From Penicillus capitatus (lineage: Eukaryota; Chlorophyta), in NCBI GenBank assembly GCA_965649825.1, contig OZ287701.1, positions 992,001 to 1,056,000 of the forward strand: a stretch of DNA of 64,000 nt, given 5' to 3'. Below, piece by piece: positions 35,910 to 48,077 of this stretch (within the stretch, counting starts at the first letter, position 1; each line of letters starts with the position of its first letter). The notes under the pieces were generated by a model that was given only the letters and a program-made list of their open reading frames with translations, did not search any database and was not told the DNA's origin. The position numbers and the translations under genes were made by a program.

Positions 35910-38900
35910 ATGGCGCCTGTCGACGTTACGGAACTCCATTGGGAAAGCTTCACGCGTTTCCTCGCCCAATGCAATTTTCCATCACTCGTCCAACAGTTCG
36001 CTAATCGCCAGACGCCTTTCTTCAAAGGCCTCGGCCTTTTTCGAAAACGCGACGACGACGCCGATGACGACGCAATGAAACGAAGCGGCTTCGTGCTCAA
36101 CGGCACGCGGATCGAGATCAAGACCGAATGGTTCGACGACGCCCGCAAGATCAGCCGAGACCTCGTGAGCCACACCTCTACCCACCTGCTCCTCACATCG
36201 CCTCCCGCAGAAACTGCATCTCTACCAAGCGTATCGCATCCGAGAGATGTTGAATGACGTTATAGGGCCGATTGATGCGGCGACAGTTCGAAAAAGGGTC
36301 GGTCGATGGGTTGGGTGAACAACACAGAGGCTTGTGTGCGGCCTTAGGCAAAGGAAGTGTATTTTGTGGAGCGCCTTGCGCTGATCAAGAGCGTTCGCGA
36401 CGTCCTGCACGAAAGTGTGACAAGTACATAAGCCGCCTGTCTTTTCAGTTGATGTGACAGCTGCTGGTGATCAAAGGACTCAACGCACGGGATCCAGCAT
36501 TGGAGTTGCTGGTAGCAGAGCTGCAGACAAAGGACGTCATTTCGCAACTCGTCGCCGAACTGGTCTGCCATCTGAAGTCGCTATCACTCAACAACCATCC
36601 ATCTCCCACCCCTGTCAACGCGGTCCTGCTAAAAAGAGTGAGAACAGGGCACAAGTGTGATGCTGCAGGGAGAGAAAGAATTGGAAGTCTTGGTGGATAT
36701 TGCGATGCTCAGTTTTCGCAAACGATGCTGCGCATTGGCTTCTCTCCTCGATCTCTGCACCGCCATTCGTCATCTCTCCGATGGCAATATCCAGCAAGAG
36801 CTCTATGCGAAGCTGACCTTGGTGCCGATGCTGGGATACGGACTGTGGAGTCTGCTCGAATTGCAGCCGACAGAGAGACATCCGTTTCATGACGAATACG
36901 CCGATCTGGACAAGTTCTTTGTGGAATGGAACTATGAAGACAGTCAACCGCAAAACGCCATTGTCCACATCTCATGGCATCTCTTCCGCAGCATCTTCTC
37001 AACGATAACGACCGCCGCCACTTCTGGTCACTCTTCCATACCACTCCATTCTCACACATTGCCTCCTGTATTCTAGAAACGATGGATGTGACGTTTGTCA
37101 GCGATGTGGGCATCCAGTGCGTCCCGCCATTGATCCGGACAATGTTGAGTATTATGGAAGGAGTGGAGGAGGAGAGTCTTGTGCGTGAGTGTCTCTTGAT
37201 GATGATGGGCGCCTGTTTACACGATGCCAGTTTTCTGACCCATGGACAGCAATCGATGCAAGCATTCCAGGCCATCGCCGATATCTGCCACGGTATGCAT
37301 CCTCCCTATATCACCGCCCATCTCTAACCTCCAGGCAACGCCTTAGGGGATGAATTTGTGTGTCGGGCGTTTATCCTGTCGCCGACGCATCGTAAACTGT
37401 CTGCCCTGCTGTGCGAGATGATCAGTTACATAAACTTCGATCCGAAGCCAGCCATGACGCTGATGATGGGATTCTGTCACCCCGAGATCGCCCCGAGCTT
37501 TGCAGCATTTGTGAAGGAGAACGCCACACGCGCGACAGTCGTGCATTCCCAGAGCGACCTGCGATATGTCAATGCAGATCCCGACCGTGGCACCGTCACC
37601 GCCAGCACGAGCATCACTCCATCGATCGGATTCCAAATCATAATCCCACAGGTAGGCCACGCACGACACACGACCACAGAGATGACGACGACGTGTGTTC
37701 AGCATGCAAAGGGCGAGATCGCGGCAGGACGTCCACCGCAATGGATTGTATCGACGACGCATGATGCTGTCGCGGTGGCGTGGCAGATCTACTCCTTTGG
37801 CGATATCTTTACCTTTGCCTACCAGCGATGCATCACTCAGTTGCGTTCGGAAGAAGGTCGCCACAGAGATTCCATCCTGCCCGATGCAGAGAAGCTCCTC
37901 CACTTTGCCGTTGCGTTTTTTGACGCCACAGATCTGACGGAATCCAACTTCCTGCCCTTCCGGCAAAGTAATCGCGTCGCAGGCAGCCAGAGGAGCCTCG
38001 TCGAGGAGACTGTCTTCCTCATGAATGTCTTCCAGAACGAAGGGCGTCCAGTATCGCAAGTGCTGCTCTTGCTCAGGCAGTTCTGTCGTTTCAGTCCGTC
38101 CGAAGTGTTTACGGCCCTCCAAGAATCGCCGTTCCTATCGACGGCCCGTTCATCTCTGCATCAAATCCAAGAAACCCTATCGCTGTCTGCATCTGGCTCC
38201 GCAACGGAGAACTTTCATCAAGCCTATGCCACGATCGCACTGCTGACAGAGTTTGTGAGACAGAAGCATCTCTTTGACGAGCTGTCTCTCTGCTTGACCA
38301 CCATCTGCAACCAACTACTGGCCAAGCTGAAGCACCCCTGCGATGAAACCGAACAGAAGACAAGGATCACGCTCTTCGGATACGTTATCTCCTTTCTGCA
38401 TCAGATCTTCCTTCTCGGCGCCGAGGAGGAGCTCACTCAAAAACTCGTCGCCCAATTCCGAGAAGGCTTCTGCATCGAAGACGTCGTCCGTGGAGTGCTC
38501 AAGCTGATGCCGCGTCGCCTGGCAGATGTCCAACGACACCAGACACAGCTCATGACGACCCTCTGTGCTTTTCTCGCCGATGTCCTCAGCGAAACGACGC
38601 ATCTGACATCGGCACTCGTCCAGAAGATCGTGCGATCGCTCTTGACACGTGGCTACTGGGATTCTCAGTCGCCCACAGCGCAGCTGGCGCTTTTCATTGC
38701 TAAGGCTCAAGAAGTGGAAGCGGCGGCTGTTGCGGACGTCGAGTGTTCAACAGCGGCACTGAGATTCTTCTCAGCCTTGCTGCATCAGTTCGAGACGCAC
38801 AAACCAACACTCGAGAGCTTTCGACTGATCGATGCCTTGCCTAAGGATGGCACACACGTGCATCCGTCCTTTCGCCGAAGCGTCCTGCTCATATCTTACT

Positions 38901-41900
38901 ATCAAGGACGACCGATGGACATTCAAGTGATCCACGCAACGATGGATCTGCTGGTGACAGCCTGCATCCATGACTCAGAGTTCATCGCCTTTCTTGTCTA
39001 TCCCTCGACGCTGGTGCCCGATTGCGTCAACAAGGTGCCGAGCTTGTTAGATATGTGCTGGCGGGTTGTGTCGAACCATCAGAGAATGTTCCGTGAACAG
39101 CCGGCCCTTCTCTGTTCTGCCCTCAAAGGCATGCGTGCCATTCAGACAAGCGCAAAGAGTCGAGGAAAACAGGCGTGGGAGATTTTGAGGGGACAGAACG
39201 GATGCTATGATGCCCTCCTGGAGATCGGTATCAAGAAACGACCGGAGATGCGAGACCAGGGAGACCTCCGCGAGATCGATCGATTTCGCGAAGTCCATGA
39301 GCACAGCCAGGCACTGGCTCTCGAAATTCTCTCCGTCGAGATCCAGCAGGCAACGCCAGACACCGGACGAAAGGCATTGCTTCTGTCGATTCTCGATGCC
39401 AGATGGGACGCCTGGTCAGATCTCCTCAGAGATGTCTGCTATGCCGAGCGCGATGAGGGACTGGCAACCGGCGTCGACACCTCTGCCAATTCGATGGCCT
39501 TTGAGATGATCGCAGCGATGGGACCCAGTGGACCGGCATACGGAATATCGATGCCATGGATCACAGAACTGGAAGAGGTGCCTCTCTCGACAGCAGTCCC
39601 AAACAGAAGGCGCACGCGCGGGCTGCTTCTAGGTTGTGGGTGAAATCCTGATGAGTCAGGAGCAGAGGGTCGAAAACGTGTCACAGTACATTAAGTCTGT
39701 GATGCAGACTGGAACAGTGGACGATAACCAGATGGCACAACGCCTGTCACATCTCAAGTGCTGCTCAGCGCCTTACGAGTTCCTAGGCACCGATATGCGT
39801 CCTGCTCATTGTCTTCTGGAACGGATGATCAGGCGATGCGCTCAATGGAATCCCGGTCCTCTCCATCTCGTGCAGAATACTGACCACCTGTTCACCGTCG
39901 AGGAGCTCCCGGAGTGCATCACCTCGCATTGTACCATCTTCAGTGCCCTCAAGGGTTTCCTCGGTGTCTACCTGAGGTACGGCAGTTGTGGGCATCCATC
40001 GCCTTTGATGTGACGTTTGTAGGAGTCGTGTGCAGATGCCGTCGATTCGAATGCGTTCGGTGACGGCATGGCGCGGCATCACAAAGGCCATCTTCACCAC
40101 AGCCAATGCAGAATTCCCCAATGCCAGGGAACGATTGCGAGCAGCTTTGGCGCTGATCAGCGATCTCACTGTCCACTGGACGCGCAAGGCTCAGCAGATT
40201 CTCCACAATCTCGCCTCTGCTTTTGTCCATCCCTCGGACACGACAGGCACGGCGCTCATGAAGCAGGAGCTCTACTGGATCGCGCAGTTCTGTGCGGAGT
40301 TGACGAAGGGCAGCGTCGATATGGCCAATCAGATCACGCGCTTCAAATCGGAGCCCCTTCCCTTTCGTACGGCATCCGGTTCGCCTTCGCCCTTTCGCCA
40401 CTCCGTTGTGTCAACCGGCCCCGGCGAAGAGGAGCTATCGCTGCTGCCAAGAGAGAGCTGGACTCAGAGTCTGAGCGCCTGGTTTGTCTCCTTCTCTGAA
40501 TGGAATCAGTATCCAGATCTCAGCCAATGCGAACAGCCGGTCCAAGAAACCACGCAGCATCTCATTCTCCTCTCCGGTCATGTCCTTCCACACATGTCCT
40601 TCCGCAGAGGGTCGGATCGCGCCGCCCAGCGTCAGATCTTTACCGGGATTCTATTCGCGACCGATCCATCCAGGGTCGGCTTCTCCGTTGCGAACGCTGC
40701 GCTGATTGCTCTGTCTAAGTGGACGCAGTCGACGGAACGACGGGAAGACGAGATGCTGTCCATTCTGTACAGAGATTTGCCGCTGGATGACCTCTTCAAG
40801 ATCGCCGTCTACCATATCCGGCACCTCATCGTCGATTCTGGCGATTCTGATCTCGCCCGAGAACTGCGCCTCTGGTCGCAAAATCTCCTCATCCTCTGCT
40901 GCAGCTTCGCCCGAGATGCACAGCTGCAGCACTGTCTGCTCAAGAAGGACACCATATGGGGGCTGTGGAACTACTGCTGTGCGCTTTTCTCTCCCTTGGG
41001 TGGAGATCTCTACTGTCAAGGCGAAGAGCCCATTCACTTTCAGCTGCCGATCTCGATCGAGACCCTACGTGGCGCCTCCAAGGCCATAGAGTTCAACCAC
41101 GATGTCCATCTACGCAAGGCATACCTAACAGATCTCGAGCCCAGTCCAGCATACCGTCAGTGGTGCCTATTGCTGCGAGTCATTGGCGATCTCACACAAT
41201 CGGCCATCGGCAGTGCAGAAGGCCAACTGATGTCACTCTTTGAGCGAACGGCCTCTGTGCTATTCCAGTCCTTTCCGCAGTACTTTCAAGATACCTTCGG
41301 TACATACCGTCAGCCTCTGACGCTGGCCAGGGTCGAGAGGATGGAAGCGTCGCTACGGTTTCTCTTGATGACGCACGAGGCCTTTTCCGTTTCGACCTCG
41401 TTGCTCTCACACTATCACCATCGCCGAAACGATATCCTGACATTCCTGTGCGAGTCCTCCACGATCCTGCATCGCACGGATGGCCGATTTGTGTGCCCGC
41501 CGATATCGCCGTCGGAGAAGAGTCTGGCAAAGAAACGCATGACGTTCGATACAGACATGGGCCTCTTTCGTATCTGCAAGATCGGCGCCCATCGTCCTTT
41601 CTTCCCAGACGAAAATCAGAGTCCGTTCGGCGAAGCCCGTCCGGCAAGCTCCGCTCTGATCGTGAGCCATCCACGTCCAACCGTACCCAACTTTCCCCTC
41701 TCGCAATACGCCTGGAAACTGGCCAAGGGATTGTATCACTGTATTGCGATGTCTCTGGAGTACGTGCGTCGTTCCACGCCTTCGGAGATGCGACGCGAGA
41801 TGGGATCCAGCAGAATGGTCTTCAAAGAGGTGATGCTACGACTGCAGCACGATGTGCGAGATCTCTGCTCGTGGTTGGCAAACGCAATGCTGTCCGAAGA

Positions 41901-42069
41901 GATCCCAGAGATCCGTATGGACATTCCGGAGCTGGCGGAATCGTTCGCACGCATTGCCCATGTGACGGAAGAGTTTTTGGGAGACTGGGGTGTGCACAGG
42001 AGACGCGGACAGCAAGATCAGTTCCATTCTCAGATCGAGGTCATGCATCAGCTCATCGATGACCACTAG
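35910..42069 (+). CDS. NUP205: Inner-ring nucleoporin Nup192/Nup205, about 11 exons
   Basis: Nup192/205 is the large alpha-helical solenoid of the nuclear-pore inner ring, binding Nup93. The spliced product is about 1,800-1,900 residues, the family size. The N-terminal part reads LHLYQAYRIREMLNDVIG, then VYFVERLALIKSVRD, a typical conserved segment. The rest is helix-rich with no enzyme motif (two long open blocks, 37358-39643 and 40030-42069). Likely introns: about 36165-36210, 36298-36347, 36402-36460, 36638-36668 (31 bp), 36963-36991 (29 bp), 37293-37334, an in-frame 51-bp one at 37652-37702, and two around 39620 and 39990 whose borders I could not fix. Identification rests on size, fold type and the N-terminal blocks. 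Another large helical scaffold is a less likely alternative. Confidence 0.72.
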
Positions 42070-42149
42070 ATACTCCCACGCGAATGATGTGACAGATGTG
42101 TGAGAATACGTGTGAACAAGAGCGGTGTTTAAAAGAGAGCATCTCTGAA

Positions 42150-45008
42150 TCAAAGCACAGGCAAAGCTGTCGATGGGTTCGATTTGAGATAGTCTTCCGT
42201 CGCTTTGAGCGTCGCCGTGGCGTCCATCATGTCGTCCATACGTATCGAATCGCGTCGTCGGAGGGAGAAGAGCTCGGCCTTGAGGGCGGCGAAGAGTCGA
42301 GCGAGGTAAGGGTAGTTCTGATCGATGCCGTCTTGAAGAGACGCCACGAGTTGCAAGAGACGACGATCGGTCAGTCGAGAAAACAGCATGCCTTGTCGAA
42401 AGTGGAGAAATTCTGTCAGAAAGCCCTTGGCATAGGGATTGTGCCCTTTCAGAAGATCCGCCCGAAAAAAGGACTCGGCATATCTGAGCATAAAGAACGT
42501 GCCCATGCGCTTGATCCGGCAACGAAAGAGAAGCCGCCGGAAGGTATGCTCCTGAACATGTCTCTGATCCAGCTTCGTGGCAGATTCCAACATCTTCATC
42601 AACGATCCGTTATCGACGCGCTCGTGCGTCAGGAAGGTCTCCACCAGTCGTGCTGTCACATCAGATGGCATGCGTCCTGTATTGGACAGCGCCGTCAGGA
42701 CGCTGCTGAGACCGGCAGGGGTCATGTGTGAGATGGCCTCACAGTTATCGCGCTTAAGCTCGCTGACAAGTAACTCCCAGATTCCAGCGTCCGTCACTCG
42801 GAGCTTGCCAAGAGAGTGCACGATCCAAGGCAGCTGCTCGCGTTCTTCGGGTGACATCGCCGATCGACTGCCGACAGGGATGAGCGATCGAATGATCTTT
42901 TCCAGGGCGTCGCGATTAGAATACTGCAAAATCGTCAAGGCGTGCAGAATCACAGACAACTGTTTTTTGCTGAAGGTTGGGAGCCGTGCCGGATCCAGGA
43001 CGTATGATATGAGCTCGTCGAGTAGATGCTTGTCTTGTATTCTATGGTATGCCATCGACAAGACCAGCGTTGACAGAATCCCAGTGTCCATATCTGCACG
43101 GCGCTCCTTTCGCAGAATCTCCTCGAGCAAAGGTCCCGTCACCTGGCTCCGCTGATAGCCGCACTTGCCCAATCCAAAAAAGATATTGCAGACTTCAAAG
43201 GTGTTGAACGTCGACCAGTCCGTTCTGAAGAAAGGCAGCAGCAGATCGTCGAGCGTGCGCCAGTCGTGAAAGCGCAATTCGCCGAGGCCGAAGAAGAGAC
43301 AAGCCCAGAGCTTCGACGTGAATCGATCGATGACGTCTGGCTTCAGCGCTCTCCGGACGAACGGCGTGATCTCCTGTTTCGGAACCAGACGACAGCATCG
43401 GATTCCGCCAAGGGTATAGATCGTCAGGGCGATGGAGAGCGAAGAAGGCGTCGGCAATTGCAGAATGGCCTGACTCAGCGCGGCACCAGATTTGCGCAGA
43501 GTGGTCGTGGCCTTCCATCGCACACGGTTCAATGCCACGAAGGCGCCCACGAGATTCTCTTCGGACAGACAGCTCAGTCTCTCGGGCGTCGTGATCTCTC
43601 GGAAGAGTTTCGCGATCAGCGGCTGCTGTGGAATAGTCGAACGATGCACGAGGCCATGGATGGCAGTCATAAGGGTGACATCACGAAAAGAAGATAGCCG
43701 CCTTCGTCGGAGGATTTCGACGGATACCGCCTCCCATACGATCGGCCGTTGCACTCGGCTGCCAAAACTGTAGAGCACCATCGCCAGACCTTCCTCGTCG
43801 AAGTTCTTTAATCGAAGGCGAAAGACAGACGCCTGACTCAACTGATCCCACAGATTCAGGTCTTCGATATCCAGTAGATGCATTCCGAGGGCGAGCTGGG
43901 AGAGTCCCCGAGCATCGAGCTGTGCGATACGGTCCAGTTGCTTGATGTGACGTACGAGTCGTGCAATGTCGGAGGAGCAGGAGTGAGACAGACGACCAAG
44001 GGAGAGACAGATGCTGGCGAAGGTCCTGCCATCGTAGCGCAAGATGCGTTCCCGGCGACACGCTTCCGTCGCGAGCTTTGCATGGATATCATCATTTCGC
44101 CATTGCATTCTGGCGGCGCTCTCGAGTAGAGAAGCGACGGTGGCGTTGGAGAAGAGGCCAAAATTCATTTCGCTCAGTGCCAATCGCGTCAACGGCTGCA
44201 GCGTGTAGTAGTCGGAGATGCCCATTCGACTCAGTCCGTGCACCAGACAGGCGAGGTGGGTCGGCGAGAGGCCATTCAGTTTGGAAGCGGATTCGATACA
44301 TGCGACGATGCTCTGCTGAAGTGACGTTTCACGAAACTGTAACACGCTGATCGCATCGATGATCTTGACTGTGTGCTCGACATCGATCGCTGTCTCCAGC
44401 ATCGACATGATGTGATGTGACAGCTGATGCAGCACTTCATGCGATGCCTCTGCCATAGAGAACGACGCATCTCTGGCGATTCTGTGCAGCTGCGCCAACG
44501 AGGCAACGCAGTTTACGACGTCTTGATGCGAGAGATGCTCCTTTGAGAAGACACGAGACTGTCCACATGATGTGACAAACTGTCGCAGGGCATTTCGATC
44601 GAGAGAGGACTGTCGAGTGCAGGTCTGGAGAATGCGAATAACCGTCTGCGGCGCAGCGCCATCGAGTTTCTGCGCCGCCTCGATCAGCAACTCCGCGACA
44701 GACGCGTTCGATACGGACGAACGAACTTCGGCCGACGCCAGCAACTCATGGATCTGCAGAAGGGATAAGGAGGACACGTGCGTGCCTGTTGTACACTCCG
44801 TTGATACCAGCGTTGGTGGTGATCCAGCTACTGGACGGTCTTCGTCTCCTCCTGCCTTCGACGGCGCTGCATGAAAGACGCGTGATGTGACGTGCCGTGC
44901 GCTGTCGAGGACGCATGGCAGCAGTTCTATTTGCGGACAGCGACAGATTAGACGGACGACGTTGCAGACGGCATGTCTTTCAGTTGATAGGAAGAACCCG
45001 AGCCACAT
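42150..45008 (-). CDS. Organellar helical-repeat (OPR/HPR, FASTK-like) RNA-binding protein
   Basis: This is one uninterrupted frame of 952 codons, the longest in the window. After a mitochondrial- or plastid-type N-terminus (Cys/Arg/Val-rich, few acids) it consists of repeated two-helix units of roughly 36-40 residues, for example LTHLACLVHGLSRMGI, LSQLALGMHLLDIEDLNLWD, LAMVLYSFGS, LSVILHALTILQYSNRDALE and LPWIVHSLGKLRVTDAGIWE. Such L-x3-L-hydrophobic-small repeats define octo- and heptatricopeptide RNA-binding proteins, which steer organelle mRNA processing and translation. A C-terminal RAP domain is not evident. Lack of introns contrasts with the neighbours. It converges with the Nup205 gene, 80 bp apart. 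Confidence 0.7.
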   Translation of the reverse strand: MWLGFFLSTERHAVCNVVRLICRCPQIELLPCVLDSARHVTSRVFHAAPSKAGGDEDRPVAGSPPTLVSTECTTGTHVSSLSLLQIHELLASAEVRSSVSNASVAELLIEAAQKLDGAAPQTVIRILQTCTRQSSLDRNALRQFVTSCGQSRVFSKEHLSHQDVVNCVASLAQLHRIARDASFSMAEASHEVLHQLSHHIMSMLETAIDVEHTVKIIDAISVLQFRETSLQQSIVACIESASKLNGLSPTHLACLVHGLSRMGISDYYTLQPLTRLALSEMNFGLFSNATVASLLESAARMQWRNDDIHAKLATEACRRERILRYDGRTFASICLSLGRLSHSCSSDIARLVRHIKQLDRIAQLDARGLSQLALGMHLLDIEDLNLWDQLSQASVFRLRLKNFDEEGLAMVLYSFGSRVQRPIVWEAVSVEILRRRRLSSFRDVTLMTAIHGLVHRSTIPQQPLIAKLFREITTPERLSCLSEENLVGAFVALNRVRWKATTTLRKSGAALSQAILQLPTPSSLSIALTIYTLGGIRCCRLVPKQEITPFVRRALKPDVIDRFTSKLWACLFFGLGELRFHDWRTLDDLLLPFFRTDWSTFNTFEVCNIFFGLGKCGYQRSQVTGPLLEEILRKERRADMDTGILSTLVLSMAYHRIQDKHLLDELISYVLDPARLPTFSKKQLSVILHALTILQYSNRDALEKIIRSLIPVGSRSAMSPEEREQLPWIVHSLGKLRVTDAGIWELLVSELKRDNCEAISHMTPAGLSSVLTALSNTGRMPSDVTARLVETFLTHERVDNGSLMKMLESATKLDQRHVQEHTFRRLLFRCRIKRMGTFFMLRYAESFFRADLLKGHNPYAKGFLTEFLHFRQGMLFSRLTDRRLLQLVASLQDGIDQNYPYLARLFAALKAELFSLRRRDSIRMDDMMDATATLKATEDYLKSNPSTALPVL

Positions 45009-45145
45009 CGATTGTCAAACGTCCCATCATTCTTGGCCGTCTCTGTCATGCTGAGGTGACAGAGGCTAGAACCATACTCCGAACAAGCGTGACAAATGAC
45101 ACAGAGCTTACAGGTCAAAACACAGTTGATATAACCCATATGGTA

Positions 45146-46070
45146 CTAAGCAGGAGATGGTGGCTGCTCAGGAACCGTCAGTCCACGCGTCTTGCACGTA
45201 TGCTCCACGAACTCATCGATTAAGTACGGCCAGGCGCCATTGGGATCGAAATTTGAGAAATCTGATCGCACCGTCTGCAGGTCACACAAACGCATTTCTC
45301 ACACTTTGTCGGAAAGAGTGAGGCGTGTGACTGACCCATGCAAAGTCCAGCAGCTGATCCCATGTGTCTTTCTGGATGGCAATGAGGTCTTTGTTTTCGA
45401 GAAAGGCGCACCAATCGGGTAGCAATTCCCATTGACGTTTGTCACGGAACATCAACTGCCACAGCGCCGTCGCCAAATTCTTCTCCACAAACCTCTTCCC
45501 TGTCTACAACCATCGCCAGAACAGCATAAGAGATGATCATCTCGTGGCAGACTTCGCGAGCAAAGAGAAAAGAGAATTCGTAGACTTTCCGGAAAGTGAC
45601 ATCCGAGTCGAGCTCGGTCGGCAGTTCCGACAGTCGCTCTTTCAGTTTGTCTAGGGAGTCGCATCCGAGCCGCACCATGGCCGCCGTAAACTCCTCTTTG
45701 CTGAACATTCCCATATGGGCAGCATTAGCATAGTAGCTGAAGACCAACTAGATAGCCAAAGAGTGAGATCTCACACATGATGATCATGAAGTACGAGTGA
45801 GATGTCCGAAGGATCGACATCCAGGTCTTCACAGAACTGTCCGACACCATGGGCGGACATGATGTCTCCATCCGGATCTGGAAAAGAGTGAGAAGTGTGA
45901 GAATATTGTTATTTTGTGATACCTTTGTATTTGTTCCATAGTCTGTCGATGCTGCGCTTGTCCGTTCTCGAAGCGGATCGAACGGGAGCGCGTGTGTTGC
46001 TGTTGTTGAAGTAGGTATCGAGGGAGCGCTGCAAATTAAACCCGGCGTTTTTCAACGCGTCGAGCGCCAT
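45146..46070 (-). CDS. DCUN1: DCUN1/DCN1 cullin neddylation co-E3, 5 exons
   Basis: DCN1 proteins bring Ubc12-NEDD8 to cullins. The N-terminal helix (MALDALKNAGFNLQRSLD then TYFNN) is the end of a UBA-like domain. The PONY domain follows: IDRLWNKYKDPDGD, GVGQFCEDLDVDPSDISL, ANAAHMGMFSKEEFTAAM, VTFRKVYEFSFLFARE, ALWQLMFRDKRQWELL, LIAIQKDTWDQLLDFAW and FDPNGAWPYLIDEFVE. Introns of 46-61 bp (about 45878-45923, 45748-45794, 45504-45552, 45275-45335) restore one frame. The N-terminus is short for a complete UBA, so a further upstream exon is possible. It is divergent from actin with about 320 bp between. Confidence 0.9.
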
Positions 46071-46391
46071 CCTCTCACTCCATTCACAAACGCAGACACT
46101 CAGCAAAGGACTGGCACAAGAGACGACGACGACTTGCTGCCCGTCACAGCGCGAAACTGCTCGATGTCTCTCTTCTGTTGACGATTGAGGCGATTCTACG
46201 ACACACAGGTCGCAGCTGCGGTGAGCGTTGTCGGGTATCCTACCATGGCAAAATGTCGTGTGGGATGACGCAGGAGCGTTGGACAAGTGGAAGGGAATGG
46301 CGGTGCGCGCACCGTTCATCGTTCCGTCCGACGTCTCCTAGGCCGTGCACGACACCTGCGCAGCACACGACGCAATCCCATCCGTCTGACG

Positions 46392-47765
46392 ATGTCCGAT
46401 AACGCTGAGCCTTGCGTCGTGCCCATCGTCTGCGATAATGGCTCTGGAATGATCAAGGCAGGATTTGCCGGTGCGTACATTCACCCTCCCTCACTCCTGA
46501 CCCTTTGCTATTTGTCGTACAGGAGAGGCCACACCGCGTGCCGTCTTTCCCTGTCTCGTTGGACGGCCACGTAGTTCCAATGCCTCAGTCATGACCGGCA
46601 GCAATCCGAAGAAGCATTATGTGGGAGAAGAGGCGCAAGGGAGGCGCGGGATACTGACGCTGAATTATCCCATCAAGTATGGCGTCGTGACCGACTGGGA
46701 TGACATGGAGAAGGCACGTCATCGCTGACATGACGTCTGCTCAGATGGTTGATGTGACAGGTGTGGCATTACACTTTTTACCAAGAGCTGAAGGTCGCCC
46801 CTGAGGAGCATCCGATTCTGGCCACAGAGGCGCCGCTGAATCCAAAGAACAATCGCGAGAAGATGACGCAGATTCTGTTCGAGATGTTTTCTGTACCGGC
46901 TGTCTATGTCAGCATCCAGGCTGTCCTCTCGCTCTATGCCAGTGGTCGCACAACAGGCATCGTGTTAGATGCGGGTATGATGTGACAGCTCGGTCATCTG
47001 TGTGAGATGCTGCCGTAGGCGATGGCGTTACACACACCGTGCCCATCTACGAAGGCTACGCACTGCCCAATGCCATTCTTCGTCTGCAACTGGCCGGACG
47101 TGATCTAACTGACTACATTGCTAAACTGCTACTCGAACAGGGCGTGTCCTTTCTGACCAGCTCCGAGAAAGAGATCGCGCGCGATATCAAAGAGAAGACG
47201 TGTTACGTGGCACGCGATTACGCAAAGGAGTTGGAGAAGACGTCGTTGGAAGAGAAGCCCTATACACTGCCCGATGGCCAAGTCCACCGCCTCTCTGCGT
47301 CTATGTGTCCAGAAATGAACGTGTAGGTCATTCAAATCGGCAGTGAACGATTTCGCTGTCCCGAGGCACTCTTTCAGCCGCATCTCATCGGCGTTGAGGC
47401 GGTCGGCATTCACGATACCGCGTTCAATTCGATCATGCGTTGCGATCTCGATATTCGTCGAGATCTCTACGGCAATATCGTCATGTCGGGCGGCACGACG
47501 ATGTTTCCAGGTGCGGTCGCGAGCCTGCGTGGATGTGACCGTGATGTGACAGGTTGTAGGAATGGCAAATCGGATTCAGAGGGAGTTGATGGATCTGACG
47601 CCGAGTTCGATGAAGATCAAAGTGGTGGCGCCGCCGGAGAGGAAACACTCTGTCTGGATCGGTGGGTCGATTTTGACATCGCTCTCAACTTTTCATAACA
47701 TGTGGATTTCGCAAACGGAGTACGAGGAGGCCGGGCCGTCGATCGTACACAGGAAGTGTTTCTGA
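46392..47765 (+). CDS. ACT: Divergent actin, 6 exons
   Basis: Actin, filament-forming ATPase. Landmarks: [18 protein letters not shown] (phosphate loop 1), [71 protein letters not shown] (phosphate loop 2), [20 protein letters not shown], and the terminus [10 protein letters not shown]. The length of about 376 residues is standard. The DNase-I-binding loop is odd: the usual GMGQKDSYVGDEAQ is replaced by [19 protein letters not shown]. Introns: 46471-46522, 46714-46760, 46975-47018, 47282-47326 and 47511-47559 (44-52 bp). The second starts GC rather than GT. I read it as actin or a close relative rather than an Arp, because the C-terminus and ATP loops are orthodox. Confidence 0.9.
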
Positions 47766-48077
47766 TGGACGGAAGGACGTACTCGGGAGTCTAGTCACCT
47801 CATGCGACGATAATTTGACGTTCCCTCGCTCATCAATGAACGCCATTTTCGTTGTTGTAACTGCGACGAAATTCATCGCTCGAAAACGGCATGGGACGTC
47901 ACATCAAGACACACCTTCTGTGATGTGACCGTTCTTCTGAATCTCTGTTCTGTTCTGTGCGTACATGGAGTGCCGCGCCAATTCGACTTCGGCCAGAAGA
48001 GCGTCGCTGTCACGTCGGTCACACTTCTGTCGCTATCCCATGGAGACGCACGTCTCGAAAGTGCTTGCCTTCGATGG

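Noticed and set aside
36709-37275. Minus-strand frame of 188 codons
   Set aside because: Antisense to nucleoporin exons that join in a consistent frame.
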